The position numbers and the translations under genes are program-made. From the NCBI GenBank assembly GCA_003439945.1, contig QVRM01005444.1, positions 89,501 through 153,500 on the forward strand: a stretch of DNA of 64,000 nucleotides, given 5' to 3'. Positions 13,079 to 49,974 of the stretch are shown here, in pieces. Under the pieces are notes generated by a model. It saw only the letters and a program-made list of their open reading frames with translations, had not been told where the DNA came from and did not search any database. The stretch's first letter is position 1. Each line of letters opens with the position of its first letter. This DNA comes from Dermanyssus gallinae (taxonomy: Eukaryota; Arthropoda; Arachnida; Mesostigmata; Dermanyssidae).

Positions 13079-13262
13079 AAAATCTATTTGAGGCTGACTC
13101 TCAGCCAAGATTTAACGTCCATGGGACTGCTTTTCGCATTGCTTCATAGACGGACCCCCATAAATACAAATGTGCAACAGTGGGGCTCGAACCCGCGCAC
13201 CTATGTGTCTCCTCCGGTCGCGAGGCACAGACGCATGCACCCACCACGCCACCGGGCTCGAC
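13079..13262 (-). mobile_element. tRNA-derived SINE, copy 2 (13-bp TSD)
   Basis: Minus-strand copy of the SINE at 10455. Box B is read here in reverse complement as GGGCTCGAACC, and the body contains AAGATTTAACGTCCATGGGA. It is flanked by TGGCAAGCAATCC at 13066-13078 and 13263-13275. It lies head to tail beside copy 3. Confidence 0.87.
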
Positions 13263-13278
13263 TGGCAAGCAATCCGCC

Positions 13279-13462
13279 TGCCTTTTTCTTTCAGGCTGAC
13301 CCTCATTCAACATTTAACGTCTACGGGACTGCCTTTGCATTGCTTGGTAAGACGAGCCCCATAAATACAAGTGTGCAACGGTGGGGCTCGAACGCGTGCA
13401 TCCTTGCGTCTTCTCGCCGGCGCGAGGCGCAAGCTAATGAACCACGCCACCACCGAGCTCGA
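13279..13462 (-). mobile_element. tRNA-derived SINE, copy 3 (9-bp TSD)
   Basis: Minus-strand copy, more diverged than copy 2, with box B intact in reverse complement (GGGGCTCGAAC). The flanking repeat CAATCCGCC lies at 13270-13278 and 13463-13471. It overlaps the right duplication of copy 2, so one of the two elements inserted at the edge of the other. Confidence 0.82.
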
Positions 13463-13471
13463 CAATCCGCC

Positions 13472-14396
13472 CACCTACTAATCTGTTACCGGAGAGCCTC
13501 CCGCATGTTTACATTGGTCGCCGCGTAGTCTTGATGCCACGACTCAGCGTATCAACTCGGCGAACCGGCGACGTTCATCTTCCTCTGACACATACTCACA
13601 CATTTTAGGATTCGGCGCTGCAAGATCTATGCCACATTTGTGCCGCTTTTTTCTGGGTGTGCTCGTTAAGGAAGCAGCACAGAATGCTGCTCGTCTCTAG
13701 AACTGCTTCGTACCCCCCCCCCGTCCCTGTGTCTGTATGGGCTGCGAAGGCGGAAAGTTAGACGCCGGGAGGAATTAGTACACGTGTTCAGTTACCATGA
13801 CGACGACGACGACGACGCCGACAGAGGCGGCCTGAGGGCAGAGGAAGAAGCCCTCGCAGAGAGCTAACCCCAGAGCAGCAGCAGCAGCAGCTTTCCTTGA
13901 CACGGTACTGCCAGCATCGAGAGCTTACGCAAGCTCCACGCAACGATCGTCTTTCCAGTAGAATCCGCAGATGGTCTGCGGATCGAGTGGGTGGACGCTG
14001 GTTAATATCGACGCGCGGAGAGCGGGTATTGGGTTACTGCTCGCTAACTGCCTCTCCATCTTGTGGAGGGGGGGGAGGGGGCACGCCGCATACGTTGGCC
14101 ATGGCCGTACGCCTACCTGGCTGTACCTGCCGCGTCGTGTCGGGTTCTGCTAGCAAATTGTCTGCAGTTTACCTGACCGTCATTCTGTGGTCGCCGTCAC
14201 CTTGTCGCTGCGATGATGGTGTTAGGGCGAGGGGGCAGCAATCGTTTGTGTTTTTAGCCTCTTCCGTGTCATTACGCCGAATACAGGCTACTTTCAAATA
14301 TGTTACGCCAACTAGAATAAGAGAGGTTGTAGGAGGAAAAGCGAGTAAGGGAGGGATGGAAATACAAGCAGAGAAGAAAAGAAAGAATTCAAACGA

Positions 14397-14435
<39 letters not shown>

Positions 14436-16171
14436 GATGAGAAGACCAAATTAATTGCAGGGTGGTTAGGCTATCGCAAAGGTAAAATCAAAGAGAGCAC
14501 ACAAGAACTATATGTATATATGTACAGAGAGAGAGAGAGAAACCGAGAGGACGATGACGATGATATGGTAGAGTACGTAGAACCTCAGCGCGCTAGGCAC
14601 GACAACGACTGTGCTGTGATGGCCAAGTACACTAATGATCAGAGGGATTGAATAATAGAAATGAAAGAGAACCCGGACGCGCAGAAAAGGAGCAATGGGC
14701 GGATGACTGGCACCGCAAAAATTAGGGTAGGAATAGGGCTGCACGGTTTGTAGTGTACGTAATAGTACCTCTCGGTGCCTAGTGTGTGGGCTCGTAACAG
14801 TGAGAACGAAGGAGGCGGCGGCGCTCTTGTGCGCCGGCCGGCAACAGCAGCAGCAGCAAATGCAAAGGTGTACGTAAACGGCAGTCACCCATCAAGTGGT
14901 CCGCCGACCCCCCCCCCCCCCCAGTCCAGCCCGTCTCGTGTCGGGCTGCTCCCAAAAACCCCAACTGCCCCCAAAAACCCCAACTGCCCCTTAGAGAACG
15001 CGGCAGGGCCCCAACCAACCGTCCCCTGCGCGTCTCGTATCTCGTCGGTTCCACCAGATTGGTTCACCTCCTTAGCACGAACAGCGGCGGCACTACGGAT
15101 GGCGGTAGCAGTATCACCACCACCAACAGTAACCGCCAACCACAGCCACCAACCACCATTAACATAGACCATAGAGTAGATAGGGAGCGGCCTCCCTCCT
15201 GAGAAGGGAACAGAGAATCCTATCGAGTCCTCTCCCTATTTTGCTTCTGCGCGTGGCCTCTTCGTTTCTCTATCCCTCTCTCTGTTTTCCCTTATTTTTC
15301 GCGTTCACTTACTCTCGACAAAGTATCTGGAACTAACGTAGCGAAACTAGCGTTTCTCGTTGCACCTCGTCTCTCTCTTCATGCAATACCGAGCTGTTCG
15401 CGCTGCCAAACAGCTAAGCAGGTGAAGAGCTGTCGAAAGCAAACGATACAACACCTACACGCTATTCCTGCTAGAAGTGAAAGAGTTGATCTTCTCTACG
15501 TACGTGTGGTGCGTGTGCTGTGGATATGAAGCGGGCAAATCTAGCTCGAACATGTTGCGACCTGGCGTTGAGGGTCTATTACGACGAGGTACATTAATGG
15601 AGCCGCAAAGTGAGTAAAGCAGCATTAAAAACCAGGTTTTTAGACGGTGTGGATCGTCGACAAAACCTGTATAACGAAAACAAGTGATTGGCGTAATCCG
15701 CTCATGAGCTACTCCCGACGGCGTTTAGATGTGCAAATTGCATCTTAGTTATTACAATATTTTATTTTTTAATTGTTTCTATAATTTTTAATTTTTTTTA
15801 TTATAATTAATACACCTTAGTTATTACAATCTAGGTTTCATAAGCTAGAATGCTGCTCTCTTAGGTATCACTTCACCTCAACCTTTAATCAGAATCACGC
15901 TTTTTGAAACGATGCTTAGTATCCTCTAGCAGTGCAATGAAGCAACACGAACGTTCTTAACCAGATCCATGAAAACCACTAAAGAAAAGCCTAACCCCTA
16001 TAATGTTCCTCGTTAGTCTATTGTTTATTTCGATCGGAATGGCTCGTTTTTTTTTAGATTGGTGCCTTAGCTGGCTATGTCACCGCCGCTATGCTTCGTC
16101 CTGGGGAATTGAGCCAAGTTTTCTAAGGGGGTAGAGCAGCTAATTTATCCAGGGCTATATATATATTTTTT

Positions 16172-16209
<38 letters not shown>

Positions 16210-16779
16210 CAACGTAGCTGTAAGGCCAAATCGAAGGTTTCATCACCAACCGGCGCTAATACGAACGGCAAAAAAGCTGACATGATTTAGTTTATGCCTC
16301 TCTGATATGTGTGATCGCAGACAGCGTCGTATCAATAAGCGATGCGTTCGCCCCAACGCTCTAGCCAGAACGCTCATTAAAGCCGAGGCAAGCTTGAGCT
16401 GTTCGCGAAGAATGGTCGTGACAACGACGAAAATGAAATGCCATTCATCGCTTTTGACAATACTCAATAATGTCGCTATGGACGCCATTTAAATAGACAG
16501 ATAGATAGATAAAATAATAAAATCTCATTTATTCATTGCATAAAGGGCGGGCGTGGGTTAAAAAAACAATGTAGGGTGTTGTCATATGTTCAGAAGGAAA
16601 TTGCTAAGTGACCAGCTAGAACCTGGTCTGATTAACAACGACAACAACAAAGACAATTAAGAGAACAATGATGACAAAAAAAAAACGATAAAAACAGTAA
16701 CAAAGCTGACGCCGCCAGACACAACGGCCGCCTACCAATGTCGGGCTCGCCGTTGTTGCGGCACGAGTTGATGTTTTCT
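13472..16779. other. No gene recognised; GC-rich and repeat-rich DNA
   Basis: 13.7-15.2 kb is GC-rich with short GAC, CAG and C runs. ORFs such as 13897-14433 and 14775-15167 are low in complexity (Pro/Ser/Ala-rich) and overlap others on the opposite strand, so none is called. TA tracts lie at 14401-14432 and 16174-16207. The stretch from 15.5 to 16.7 kb is ordinary AT-rich DNA. Confidence 0.45.
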
Positions 16780-17882
16780 TATCGCCTATGGCGCAACCGC
16801 CCAAGAGCTCCGTCAACGACCGCAAGCAACTCGTTAAGAGTGACAATGGAAACTATGCTACCCGGGGACATCGAGAGTTTGGACAGAAAATCTCGTTTTC
16901 AGCCAAGAAAACGACATCGATGTTTCCTGATAGTTGGTTACAAATCCTGATTATCTCATGCTTCGAACACGTTTGTGGTTAAATTGGCATATTTTTAGTT
17001 GTTATTGTTGTTGCGTTTGTTGTAACTCGTCGTGACCTTCGTCGTCCGCTAATCGTGGTGCTGTGAGCCGCATACTATTCTAGGCTCCTCGAGATCCTGT
17101 ACCAATTTTCATTATGTACTTTTCGAAATTGAATTTCGGAGGGAGCATGGTTGGACCTTGTTGTTCCACCGTGAAGCAGCGATTTATTGGCAGTGTGAGA
17201 AGCGGGGTTTCCTCCTTCCATGGCTGCACAGTGATGCTCAGGACCACCTTAGCCAATCTTCTATTCTGAAAGTCTTCTCTTTTAAAAGATTCTTATTTTA
17301 AATACAGAAACATATGTCTCTCTAAAGCTCTATGCCAAAAAAAGCGTGCGACACTTCAGGCAGTTACCAGAGCAAATTGATGTGTCGTTTCAGAACTGTA
17401 CTTCTTTTGACTATATGGTAAAAAATCCGAATGCATCTTTGCCATGGGCACAGGTACTTCAGGAGGTTACTATCGGAGAGACTCCGCAGGTCTGAGTTGT
17501 TGGCTTTCTAATAATGGTCTGGGATTGTCGCATGCATTAAAAGCATAGTGAGTTCTGAATCGATTTGCTTTAGCCACTCACCAAGGCCACGCGCGGCTAA
17601 TACATAACATGTTTGCACCTTTCGGTTGTAACGCCTCGTAATCACCTGGACGGAAGAACACTTGATGTTTGGGAGAGATGGAGCGGAGTTTCCTCCGGAA
17701 CACCTTGTCGTCGCTTCCGATAACCAAAGCACCTTTTGTTTTTGTGCAGGCTCATTTTCGGTTGTAGTCGGGAAAGCAGCCAACGATGGCACTGAAGCAG
17801 ATTGTGACGAGCGTTCTTCAATAAGTTCACCCTGTTGAATCACCTTATTCTCGAGTTGGACGATATAGCGAACGATCGCCAT
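16780..17882 (-). pseudogene. LINE-A 5' part: ORF1-like frame and start of ORF2
   Basis: 16780-17110 aligns by eye with 42945-43260, the start of the intact LINE ORF2 and the end of its ORF1; both share CCTGATAGTTGGTTACA and TTAAATTGGCATATT. Upstream on the same strand, 17508-17882 is an open frame of 124 codons. It begins with a coiled-coil-like segment (VQLENKVIQQGELIEE) and ends at a stop, which fits a LINE ORF1 (RNA-binding, gag-like). This copy therefore preserves the 5' region that the 43-kb copy has lost. ORF2 breaks off after its first segment. The ORF1 assignment rests on position and coiled-coil character only. Confidence 0.55.
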
Positions 17883-19861
17883 AATGCCAAAGCCGAATTT
17901 AACGAACTTAACCTAGTGGCCGGTGGATGGCAGATTTTCATGCATTGATACATTACGCTGCCTCGGTTCACGATTGTTTTCTGGTAGCTCCGGCAGCACG
18001 GTTGTGATATCGCGCCTCTTTGGTACGTGCAAGGCGTATGAAACCAGTTTGTGCACGAAGTATATTGGAGCGATACAGATTCGGATTCTCCGCATGTTCA
18101 CGCAGTTGGTACTACAGTCAACCACTGTAAGTGCCTTTATTTTAATATTAATATTAAACAGAGAAAAACAAAACTTACGCTATAAATACCATGCGTTCTT
18201 AGAAAACAGAATACTTATCTATTATTCGAAACGGGGACGCCTTTGTTTTTCATTTCACTTTGTTTGGCATTCCAGGACCCCACCGTTCAGCCAGTATATT
18301 CGACGATTGCCAATATACAATCCGCTCCCAAACTAGGTACGCTTTTAGAAATACTGTAAAATTAATATTCGAAGCGCTCACACATACGCACACACACGCA
18401 CTAAAATACCTGGACTTTTATTTTTGTGCAAACACAGACTGCTGTGTGCCACTACACTTGCAAGCCATAAGTGTAGTCAAGCAGAGTGAAATTTCCGCCT
18501 TAGCTGTTGAATGTGTTCAGGACAGTAATCATTATATGCTTTCATCCAGAACGCTCTTAGACTGTAAACTGAAACTTAAATTGTAGCGGTACAATATTTT
18601 TTAGAACGCAGAATGGACCACTGATAACTAAGATGCTTTCTGGCTTTTACTTTTCGTCTCTTTTATCACTTTCCTTGATACACCACGCCATGTAGTAGTA
18701 GTAGTAGTAGTTGTTGTCTGTAGAGTCGCTGCCTACGCGCAAGCTTGTGTCACAAGGTCAAGTGCTTTATCTTGTCCCATCTCACACCTACACGATCGCC
18801 GAATCGTCGATTCAGCGCGAGCGGCTGAACAAACGCTTATTGGTGTGAATCATACAGGTTGATAAATCCTGGCGCCCCAGCTTCGGGCATACAGTCATAG
18901 TTGCGCTCGCTTGAACTGTAGATCAACCAGTTAGACTGCTTTCCGTTTATCAAACACAGGGGCGGCAGTCACCTGTGTGTCGACGTGCGCGATGATGGAA
19001 ACTGAACAGAAAGCTTCAACAGGACGGAAACCGAGAAGGTCCGCATTCGAGGTAAGCTGACGACTGAAGTCAAGAAGCCAACGACTGGGTCTAACGAGGG
19101 AGGGACTTGGGGGTCCAACGAATGAGGAACTGAGGGTCTAACGAGGGACGGACCGGGCAACTATTAGCCTCTCTTCAGACATAGCGCTAACGGCGTCCGC
19201 AAGGGCATGGAGCGGCCGCATTAGCAGGGGAAGGAGGGTGGGGTTCGCTACCTATATGGCCCCGAACACTGTTGCGAGAGACTGTTGGTGTGTCCGGCTT
19301 CCCGGGCGTCAAGGCGTCGCTGGCGTTCTTAGCCCACGGTCGTCGTCCGAACAGATGGCTCAGAGAAGCGGGCTAACCATCCCATCGCTGTCTGCGTCTA
19401 CTATTAAGAACCCATCGACGGCTTCGCCCAACCGACTACAGGTTGACAGAAGCAATCGGAAACTAAAACATGTCTCACAACCAGATCTCGAACTGCTGAC
19501 CAAACTTCCTTCGTTCATTAGTCCGGAACGAAATACCCGCCTGGGTTCTGTAAAGTCAATCAGAGCCGATGATGATTAACCCTCATGACTTGCCAGCTGC
19601 CAGTTGATAACTTTGGCGGGCCTGCGTCTCGTAAGCTGGTGGAAAAGAGCGGGACACCAAAAAATAGTAGAAGAGGATGGTCACGAGATAAGGTTTCTAC
19701 ATATAAGAGGCTCATGCATATAAAGGAATCTGTTTATATATATATATATATATATATATATCCCCCCAGCACGGGCAAGCATTGGCTAGACGCCTAAAGC
19801 GTTAAAGCACGAGACTCCCCCCTAAGGCTTATCGAAATAATGCCAATGCAATCCCTAACCT
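17883..19861. other. No gene recognised
   Basis: Mixed sequence with a short GTA trinucleotide tract near 18693-18710 and a TA tract at 19735-19763. The 19238-19579 frame (113 codons) has no recognisable domain. Confidence 0.45.
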
Positions 19862-19965
19862 TGGGGAGGGGCGGGGAGGATATCGGTTTCAGTCGGTGCG
19901 AGTCCCACGCTAGCTGCTGCTAGCTGCCAGCAGCGCAAGTGCATAACCATTTCCGAAACTTTAAA
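19862..19965. repeat. Dispersed repeat family B, copy 1
   Basis: Shares with 35085-35195 and 51886-52000 the order: G-rich stretch, GGATATCGGTTT, AGTCGGTGCGAGTCCCAC, a TAG/GCC-rich spacer, GTGCATAAC, then TTTCCGAAACTTT. Its nature is unknown. The GAGTCCCAC block resembles a tRNA-like box B only weakly. Confidence 0.55.
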
Positions 19966-19984
19966 AAAAGAGCTGCGGTACCGG

Positions 19985-20740
19985 TGTTTTTCAATGGGAG
20001 TAAGTTCGAAGCGGACATACAGCCACCCCTAACCGCAGACCGGCAACTATGCGAAGTGTTGTATTGTCCAGCATCGTTCCCAGTTGCGACGAGGGGATGG
20101 CTTAAAGCCATTGGCGCTCGATTCGTTAAAAGCTGCAAATAGGCGCGCCTTGCCAAGTACATCGGCCGTGTCGTCCAAGACTTTCCCTCGAGTGGCTTGA
20201 ACTACGACAGCATCCAGGGCAGGTTGGCGCGTGTCATCAAGCACCGCGCGGTGATGGGCGGCAAACGCCTCTTTTTTGGACTCCATAAGCCGTTCTAGGA
20301 ATGCCTTGGCGTTTGGAGGAGATACCGATAGAATCAATTCATGAAGACAAGTGATTGAATTTAAGAATGCAGCCTGGACCAGATCTGTTGCACGTCGGAT
20401 TCCTAGACCTCCGGCTGAGTTAGTAAGGATAGCGTGGTCCAAACGTACTCTATCCAAATTCAAATTTAACACGCCGCGAATGCTATAAATTAGTTTTGGT
20501 GTCGAGAGTCTAGTTCGCATCAAGTTTACTGTAGAATGCGCATCGAGGGATTACAGCCTAAAACTCCAGAGATCCATTAGCTCGCAGTTCCCGTTCAGAG
20601 AGAGTTTTGCGGAGGCCATTGTGAGGGAAGCTCCGAGAAGCTCGATGTCTTTATCGGCTAGCATCGGCCCAATGCTAAAAAGCAAGCCTTGCGCCCGGCG
20701 CAAGCACTCGTCCCGAAAGGTGGAGTCGGATAACAAAACG
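19985..20740 (-). pseudogene. LINE-P fragment, post-RT region
   Basis: Minus-strand frames read FRDECLRRAQGLLFSIGP, then (in the 158-codon frame 20047-20523) AGGLGIRRATDLVQAAFLNS, then ARLFAAFNESSANGFKP, then VAGLRLGVAV. The order GGLGIR..., AR..A..., GLRLG matches the region between the RT and the C-terminal domain in the same non-LTR group as the other LINE-P pieces. Stop codons and frame changes near 20530 and 20050 show that it is dead. Confidence 0.6.
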
Positions 20741-20998
20741 TACCTTAATGCATTAAGTTACAATCCAAAGGTGACCTTAAAATCGATTTGTAATTTAATT
20801 TAGTTATGTCAATCTACAGGCGCTGCTGCTCATGAATCTGCGCGGAACAACGCAGGGTTCCTTATTTATTAGACGTCCATTTCATCTCTCGAACATATAA
20901 CCACCATTTGTCGTCCCGAATACGTATATGCATAGCTCACATGTATAGCTCTAGTACTAATACGTATATCATATGTATGTCTTCAAATCTATAGAGAA

Positions 20999-21051
20999 GG
21001 CGAGCACTGCCGAGTGTGCAAACGTATTGTAAATGATTAATAAATCATCAC

Positions 21052-21052
<1 letters not shown>
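20999..21052 (+). repeat. R2-like element 3' tail, copy 1
   Basis: About 54 nt beginning GGCGAGCACTGCCGAG and ending AATAAATCATCACA, nearly identical to 49903-49957 and 54992-55043. A (TA)n array follows at 21056. No element coding sequence precedes it, so it is a strongly 5'-truncated insertion or a short derivative. Confidence 0.8.

Positions 21053-21055
<3 letters not shown>

Positions 21056-21089
<34 letters not shown>
21056..21089. repeat. (TA)n microsatellite
   Basis: 34 bp of TA units directly downstream of the R2-like tail. Confidence 0.9.
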
Positions 21090-21092
<3 letters not shown>

Positions 21093-21184
21093 TAAAAATA
21101 AACAAAACAGAAGTTAGGAATGTTCTACAATACAACAATTTGATCATAATCTATTTGAGCAGAACAAAATCTGCACAAGTTTGC

Positions 21185-21444
21185 ATGTTTACAAAACAAA
21201 CGTTTATTTTACTTTCATCATATTGTACAACAGTAAACGATGTAGGTGGTGTTTTAGATGCGGTAAAAAGATGTCCGCTGCGGCGGACACCGCACGGACT
21301 GTAATTACACACGGAGATGGCATGAAAGGTCTTACATCACATGAAGGTCGGCCAAGCTCAATGGCCACACGTCTGAGGATAGCGGAGAAACCAGATGTGT
21401 TCGTTCTACGTTCATTTGCTACCGAGTGTATCGCGTATAGTTCA
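21185..21444 (-). other. 3' UTR of the SLC13 gene with polyadenylation signal
   Basis: Downstream of the TAA stop at 21445-21447. A canonical AATAAA lies on the minus strand at 21203-21208, about 240 nt after the stop. The cleavage site near 21185 is inferred from normal spacing. Confidence 0.6.
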
Positions 21445-46527
<25,083 letters not shown>

Positions 46528-46714
46528 TTTGGCCACTTTTGTTGCAATCGTATTGCTGAAGTTGCCGTGGGCGGGTCCGTCGCTGCCAAACCCACAACTT
46601 TCGTCGTGAAGCACGCCACGCACAAGTTTCGTGCCGGCCGGAGTCTATTTCGTTTAACGTTCCTGGAACAGAGACATGTTCGATTTATACAAGTGCTGTA
46701 CATATTGTATACAC

Positions 46715-46881
<167 letters not shown>

Positions 46882-48141
46882 GTATATTCGAAGGTACGCA
46901 TATTTCATCTGTAGATATGTTGTATATTTTCAAATATATTATTCAAGAAAGCGAACAATCGGGTAGCATCAAACCTCAAGCATTCAGTTGGCGGGTTACC
47001 CTACCCTCTGTGAGAATATCAGGTTCAGCAGAATCCAGATTTTGTCACTACAAACTCTACGAGGATATTTATTTCACGTCAAGCACATCGCTCTGTAGAT
47101 AACGTTTAACATTTTCAGCATGATATAACATACACTGTCGGTGTTTCTTTGGCCTCTCAATTATGTTAGGAAGCCGGAAGTGTTCACTCGAAACTCAACA
47201 ATGTGACGCAACTTCGAAACATGAAGAGTTCTAAAACGCTGCACGGAAGCACCTCCCTTGCGGAAAGCGGAAGTCAGCTTAACTGATTCTTAATTAATTG
47301 TTTGATTAATTTAGCTGATAAATTATTGTTTATTTTGGAATGAGTGTGCGTTCCAAGATGACACAGAATTCAAAATGTAGTCGTTATTATATCCAATTTA
47401 AACGCTTCAACCGCGACCGCTTCACTGGGCGAAAATGGTGCCGATACCGCCAATTCGTCCGGCAGCTCGCTGCGTGGTAGTTACCATACGTCTGCAGGTA
47501 GGACTGGCAATTGATTGACATTGATCACCGACTTGGTGAAATCCTTGGGTCAGACACACCAACTGATAGAGCCATGCACAATGTACCTTGTGCCGACATG
47601 CCATTCCATCTCAAAACTCCCTGGTGGTAAAGGCGCACATCGAACTGGGCTACCTCTGTCGAGGCCTCGATCAGTTTTCTCTGCCACTCCAGCAAAATTG
47701 CTGAAATAGCCCTGTACTAGGCGACCTAAGCCAGAGTCTAAATGTTGCCAACTCACCGTCTGCAACCATTTATTCCATCATGTATGTTGTGAGGCATCTT
47801 TCTAACTAGGCAAAAAATGGCGCCGCTAAAAGATAGTCCCACACCCTGACAAGGCGGAAGATGAACGCCTTACAAACTGCCACAATCTTAAGCTCAAGAA
47901 AACGGACTGTCGCACTCAAATGGCTCTGTGTGCAAGTCTGAGTAGCCACTGCGGAGTCCGAACCCCAATCACATGGATTTTCAGTGTGGAAGCCAGTCAC
48001 TCTTGGCACTGCTCGATTCCAAACTGTAACGAGTTCAAGCAAGCCCTCCGACAACTGTGGGACACACTTGGAGTTACCTACCTGCGAGCAACAGTCAATA
48101 GCGATTTAGGGAAACTGCAGGCGTGTGTAAAACAAAGGTGG

Positions 48142-48143
<2 letters not shown>
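46882..48143. other. No gene recognised; upstream of SLC13
   Basis: Mixed sequence. A + frame near 48030-48144 (FKQALRQLWDTLG...LQACVKQRW) faintly resembles the C-terminus of Tc1-type transposases, but it is too short to call. The SLC13 promoter may lie at the start of this stretch; no clear TATA box or initiator could be separated from the TA repeats. Confidence 0.4.

Positions 48144-48233
<90 letters not shown>
48144..48233. repeat. (TA)n microsatellite
   Basis: About 90 bp of pure TA units, followed by 40 bp of other sequence and a second TA tract at 48273-48305, at whose edge the R2-like element begins. Confidence 0.95.
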
Positions 48234-48238
<5 letters not shown>

Positions 48239-48270
48239 AAGAACCATGTTATGTACCCAAAAAGCTATAT

Positions 48271-48305
<35 letters not shown>

Positions 48306-48307
<2 letters not shown>

Positions 48308-49902
48308 TTAACATACTATTAGTTAGCGATATTGCCTCAGCCTATGAAACTCGCTTAGCGTTCATCCCTAAAATTAACAAAGCCACATCCCCAAGCGATC
48401 TGCGACCCCTATCTATTAGTTAATACTTACAACGAACGCTTAACAAAATTCTCTCTAGACGCCTCCAGAACTCTATTAAGTTTCTCCCAATCCAGCGAGC
48501 GTTTCTCCCCTATAATGGTACCTTCGAGAATCTTGCGGTTCTGGATGCTCAATCGACCTCCGTAAGGCGTTCGACATGGTGAGTCATGACTCCGTCCGGT
48601 GGTCACTCCGGACTCGCGGATACCCGGAGGTATTCATTAATTATATCGAACGCTTGTACCTCTCATCTAAAACTCTCATAGATTTTGGATAAGAATGTCG
48701 CAGATTTCGGCTAACTAGGGGTGTTAGGCAGGGAAATCCTCTGTCCCCCCTTTTATTTAATCTAGTTCTAGACGACATTCTTTAAAAATTAGACAAAACT
48801 AATAACGCACTCCTTAGCGACCTATATAAAGAGATCAGAAAGATTGTTAAGTCGAAATGGCTTAAGCTCGAAAACTCGGTGCCGAACGCCAACCTGTACA
48901 CGCACTCAGCACACGGCGGTCTGGACATCCCCTGCCTCCAAACATTCATCCCCAGACTCCGCCTCTCCCGCCTGACAGCACTACAACACTCCACGCACCT
49001 TGGGGTCTAATGGATGCTAACCCCCGAGCACTTCAAAAAAGACCTTGCGAAAACAAGACTTCTTTGCGAGCGCTTGGGAACCTTTGAGACCGCTTTGGGA
49101 ACCATTGAGACCGCTACACAAGAGACCGAGTACTAGTCCCAACAGCTACACAACACGTTCGATGGGGCGCATTTTAAAAAAGCAAACGAAACGCCCTTTG
49201 TATATTGCTGGATTAAGGGTATGCCCTACCTATCTGGTAAGGAGTATTTAAACCTACTAATGCTCAGGATCAACGCACTACCAACGCGTGCCAGACTGGC
49301 CAGGGGACGCCCGGGCTACAACACACGTTGTAGGCATGGGTGTCATGGGCCTGAGACGTTGGTTCATGTAGCTCAGATGTGCGACACAACACACAAACTA
49401 TAAAGAGACATGACGACGTCTGTGATCGCGTGGCGCGTCTTCTCCGCGAGAGAGGTCATGAGGTGGTTCGTGAGCGAGTAATCCGTCGACCTGGCGCACC
49501 GGGTCTAAAACCCGACCTTGTAATAACAACACCTACCGAGCTCTGGGTTTTAGATGCCGAGGTTTGCGGCCCGAATCGGGACCTGGCAAAAGCGCGGCAG
49601 AACAAAATCACCAAATATGACGTCGAGTTCCTAAGAGCGGCGCTCCCCGACCCGCAAAAACCTCGCAGATTCGGATCCATCACTATCTCTATGAGTGGCG
49701 TATGGGACTCCGAATATGCAAAGACGCTCTTGGGGCTCGGTGTCACGAAGTGGAATCTTATGGATCTTACCGTTTTAGCGTTGGAACCTTGAGGATATAC
49801 CGCTCGCACCGGGTTCATAAGAGCGGGGGCTACCATCAAGCAAGGACACGAACAGCTGATTCTTAACCTCACGTGACACCTTTTTACCACCATTTTTATT
49901 AA
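48306..49902 (+). pseudogene. R2-like (RLE-type) retrotransposon, 3' part: RT, CCHC, restriction-like endonuclease
   Basis: The first readable block is FIPKINKATSPSDLRPLSIS, then IDLRKAFDMVSHDSVRWSL and GVRQGNPLSPLLFNLVLDDIL, the front half of an RT. The YADD block is deleted. Next come LYKEIRKIVKSKWLKLE, AHGGLDIPCLQTFIPRLRLS and LRINALPTRARLARG, then a C-x3-C-x7-H-x4-C knuckle (CRHGC...HVAQMC, about 49330-49381) and a restriction-like endonuclease with KPDLVI and VLDAEV (PD-x-D pattern). This order is diagnostic of R2/R4/NeSL-group elements. There are stops in the RT part and a frame change at about 49395. The element starts at the edge of a TA array and ends at the tail 49903-49957. Confidence 0.85.
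49394..49792 (+). pseudogene. R2-like restriction-like endonuclease domain
   Basis: An intact stretch of about 130 codons from TIKRHDDVCDRVARLL to the stop after LDLTVLALEP-type sequence. It holds the predicted catalytic acidic residues in KPDLVI and LDAEV, about 20 residues apart, and a downstream Lys-rich region (KARQNKITKYD). It would nick target DNA for first-strand priming. It belongs to the degraded element at 48306-49957 but is itself well preserved. Confidence 0.8.
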
Positions 49903-49957
49903 GGCGAGCACTGCCGAGTGTGCAAACCTATTGTAAATGATTAATAAATCATCACAA
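49903..49957 (+). repeat. R2-like element 3' tail, copy 2 (attached to coding part)
   Basis: About 110 nt downstream of the endonuclease stop; begins GGCGAGCACTGCCGAG and ends AAATCATCACA. TA-rich sequence follows (ATATGTTATATATATAG). It contains the small palindrome ATGATT/AATCAT. This copy shows that the tail family belongs to the R2-like element. Confidence 0.85.
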
Positions 49958-49974
49958 TATGTTATATATATAGT

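Noticed and set aside
46528..46623. 32-residue N-terminal extension of the transporter
   Set aside because: Open in frame but Gly/Asp/Ser-rich without family resemblance. The usual start fits 46527; kept as an alternative only.
47920..48144. Tc1-like transposase C-terminus (LQACVKQRW)
   Set aside because: Only about 30 residues with weak resemblance; no catalytic motif or inverted repeats.
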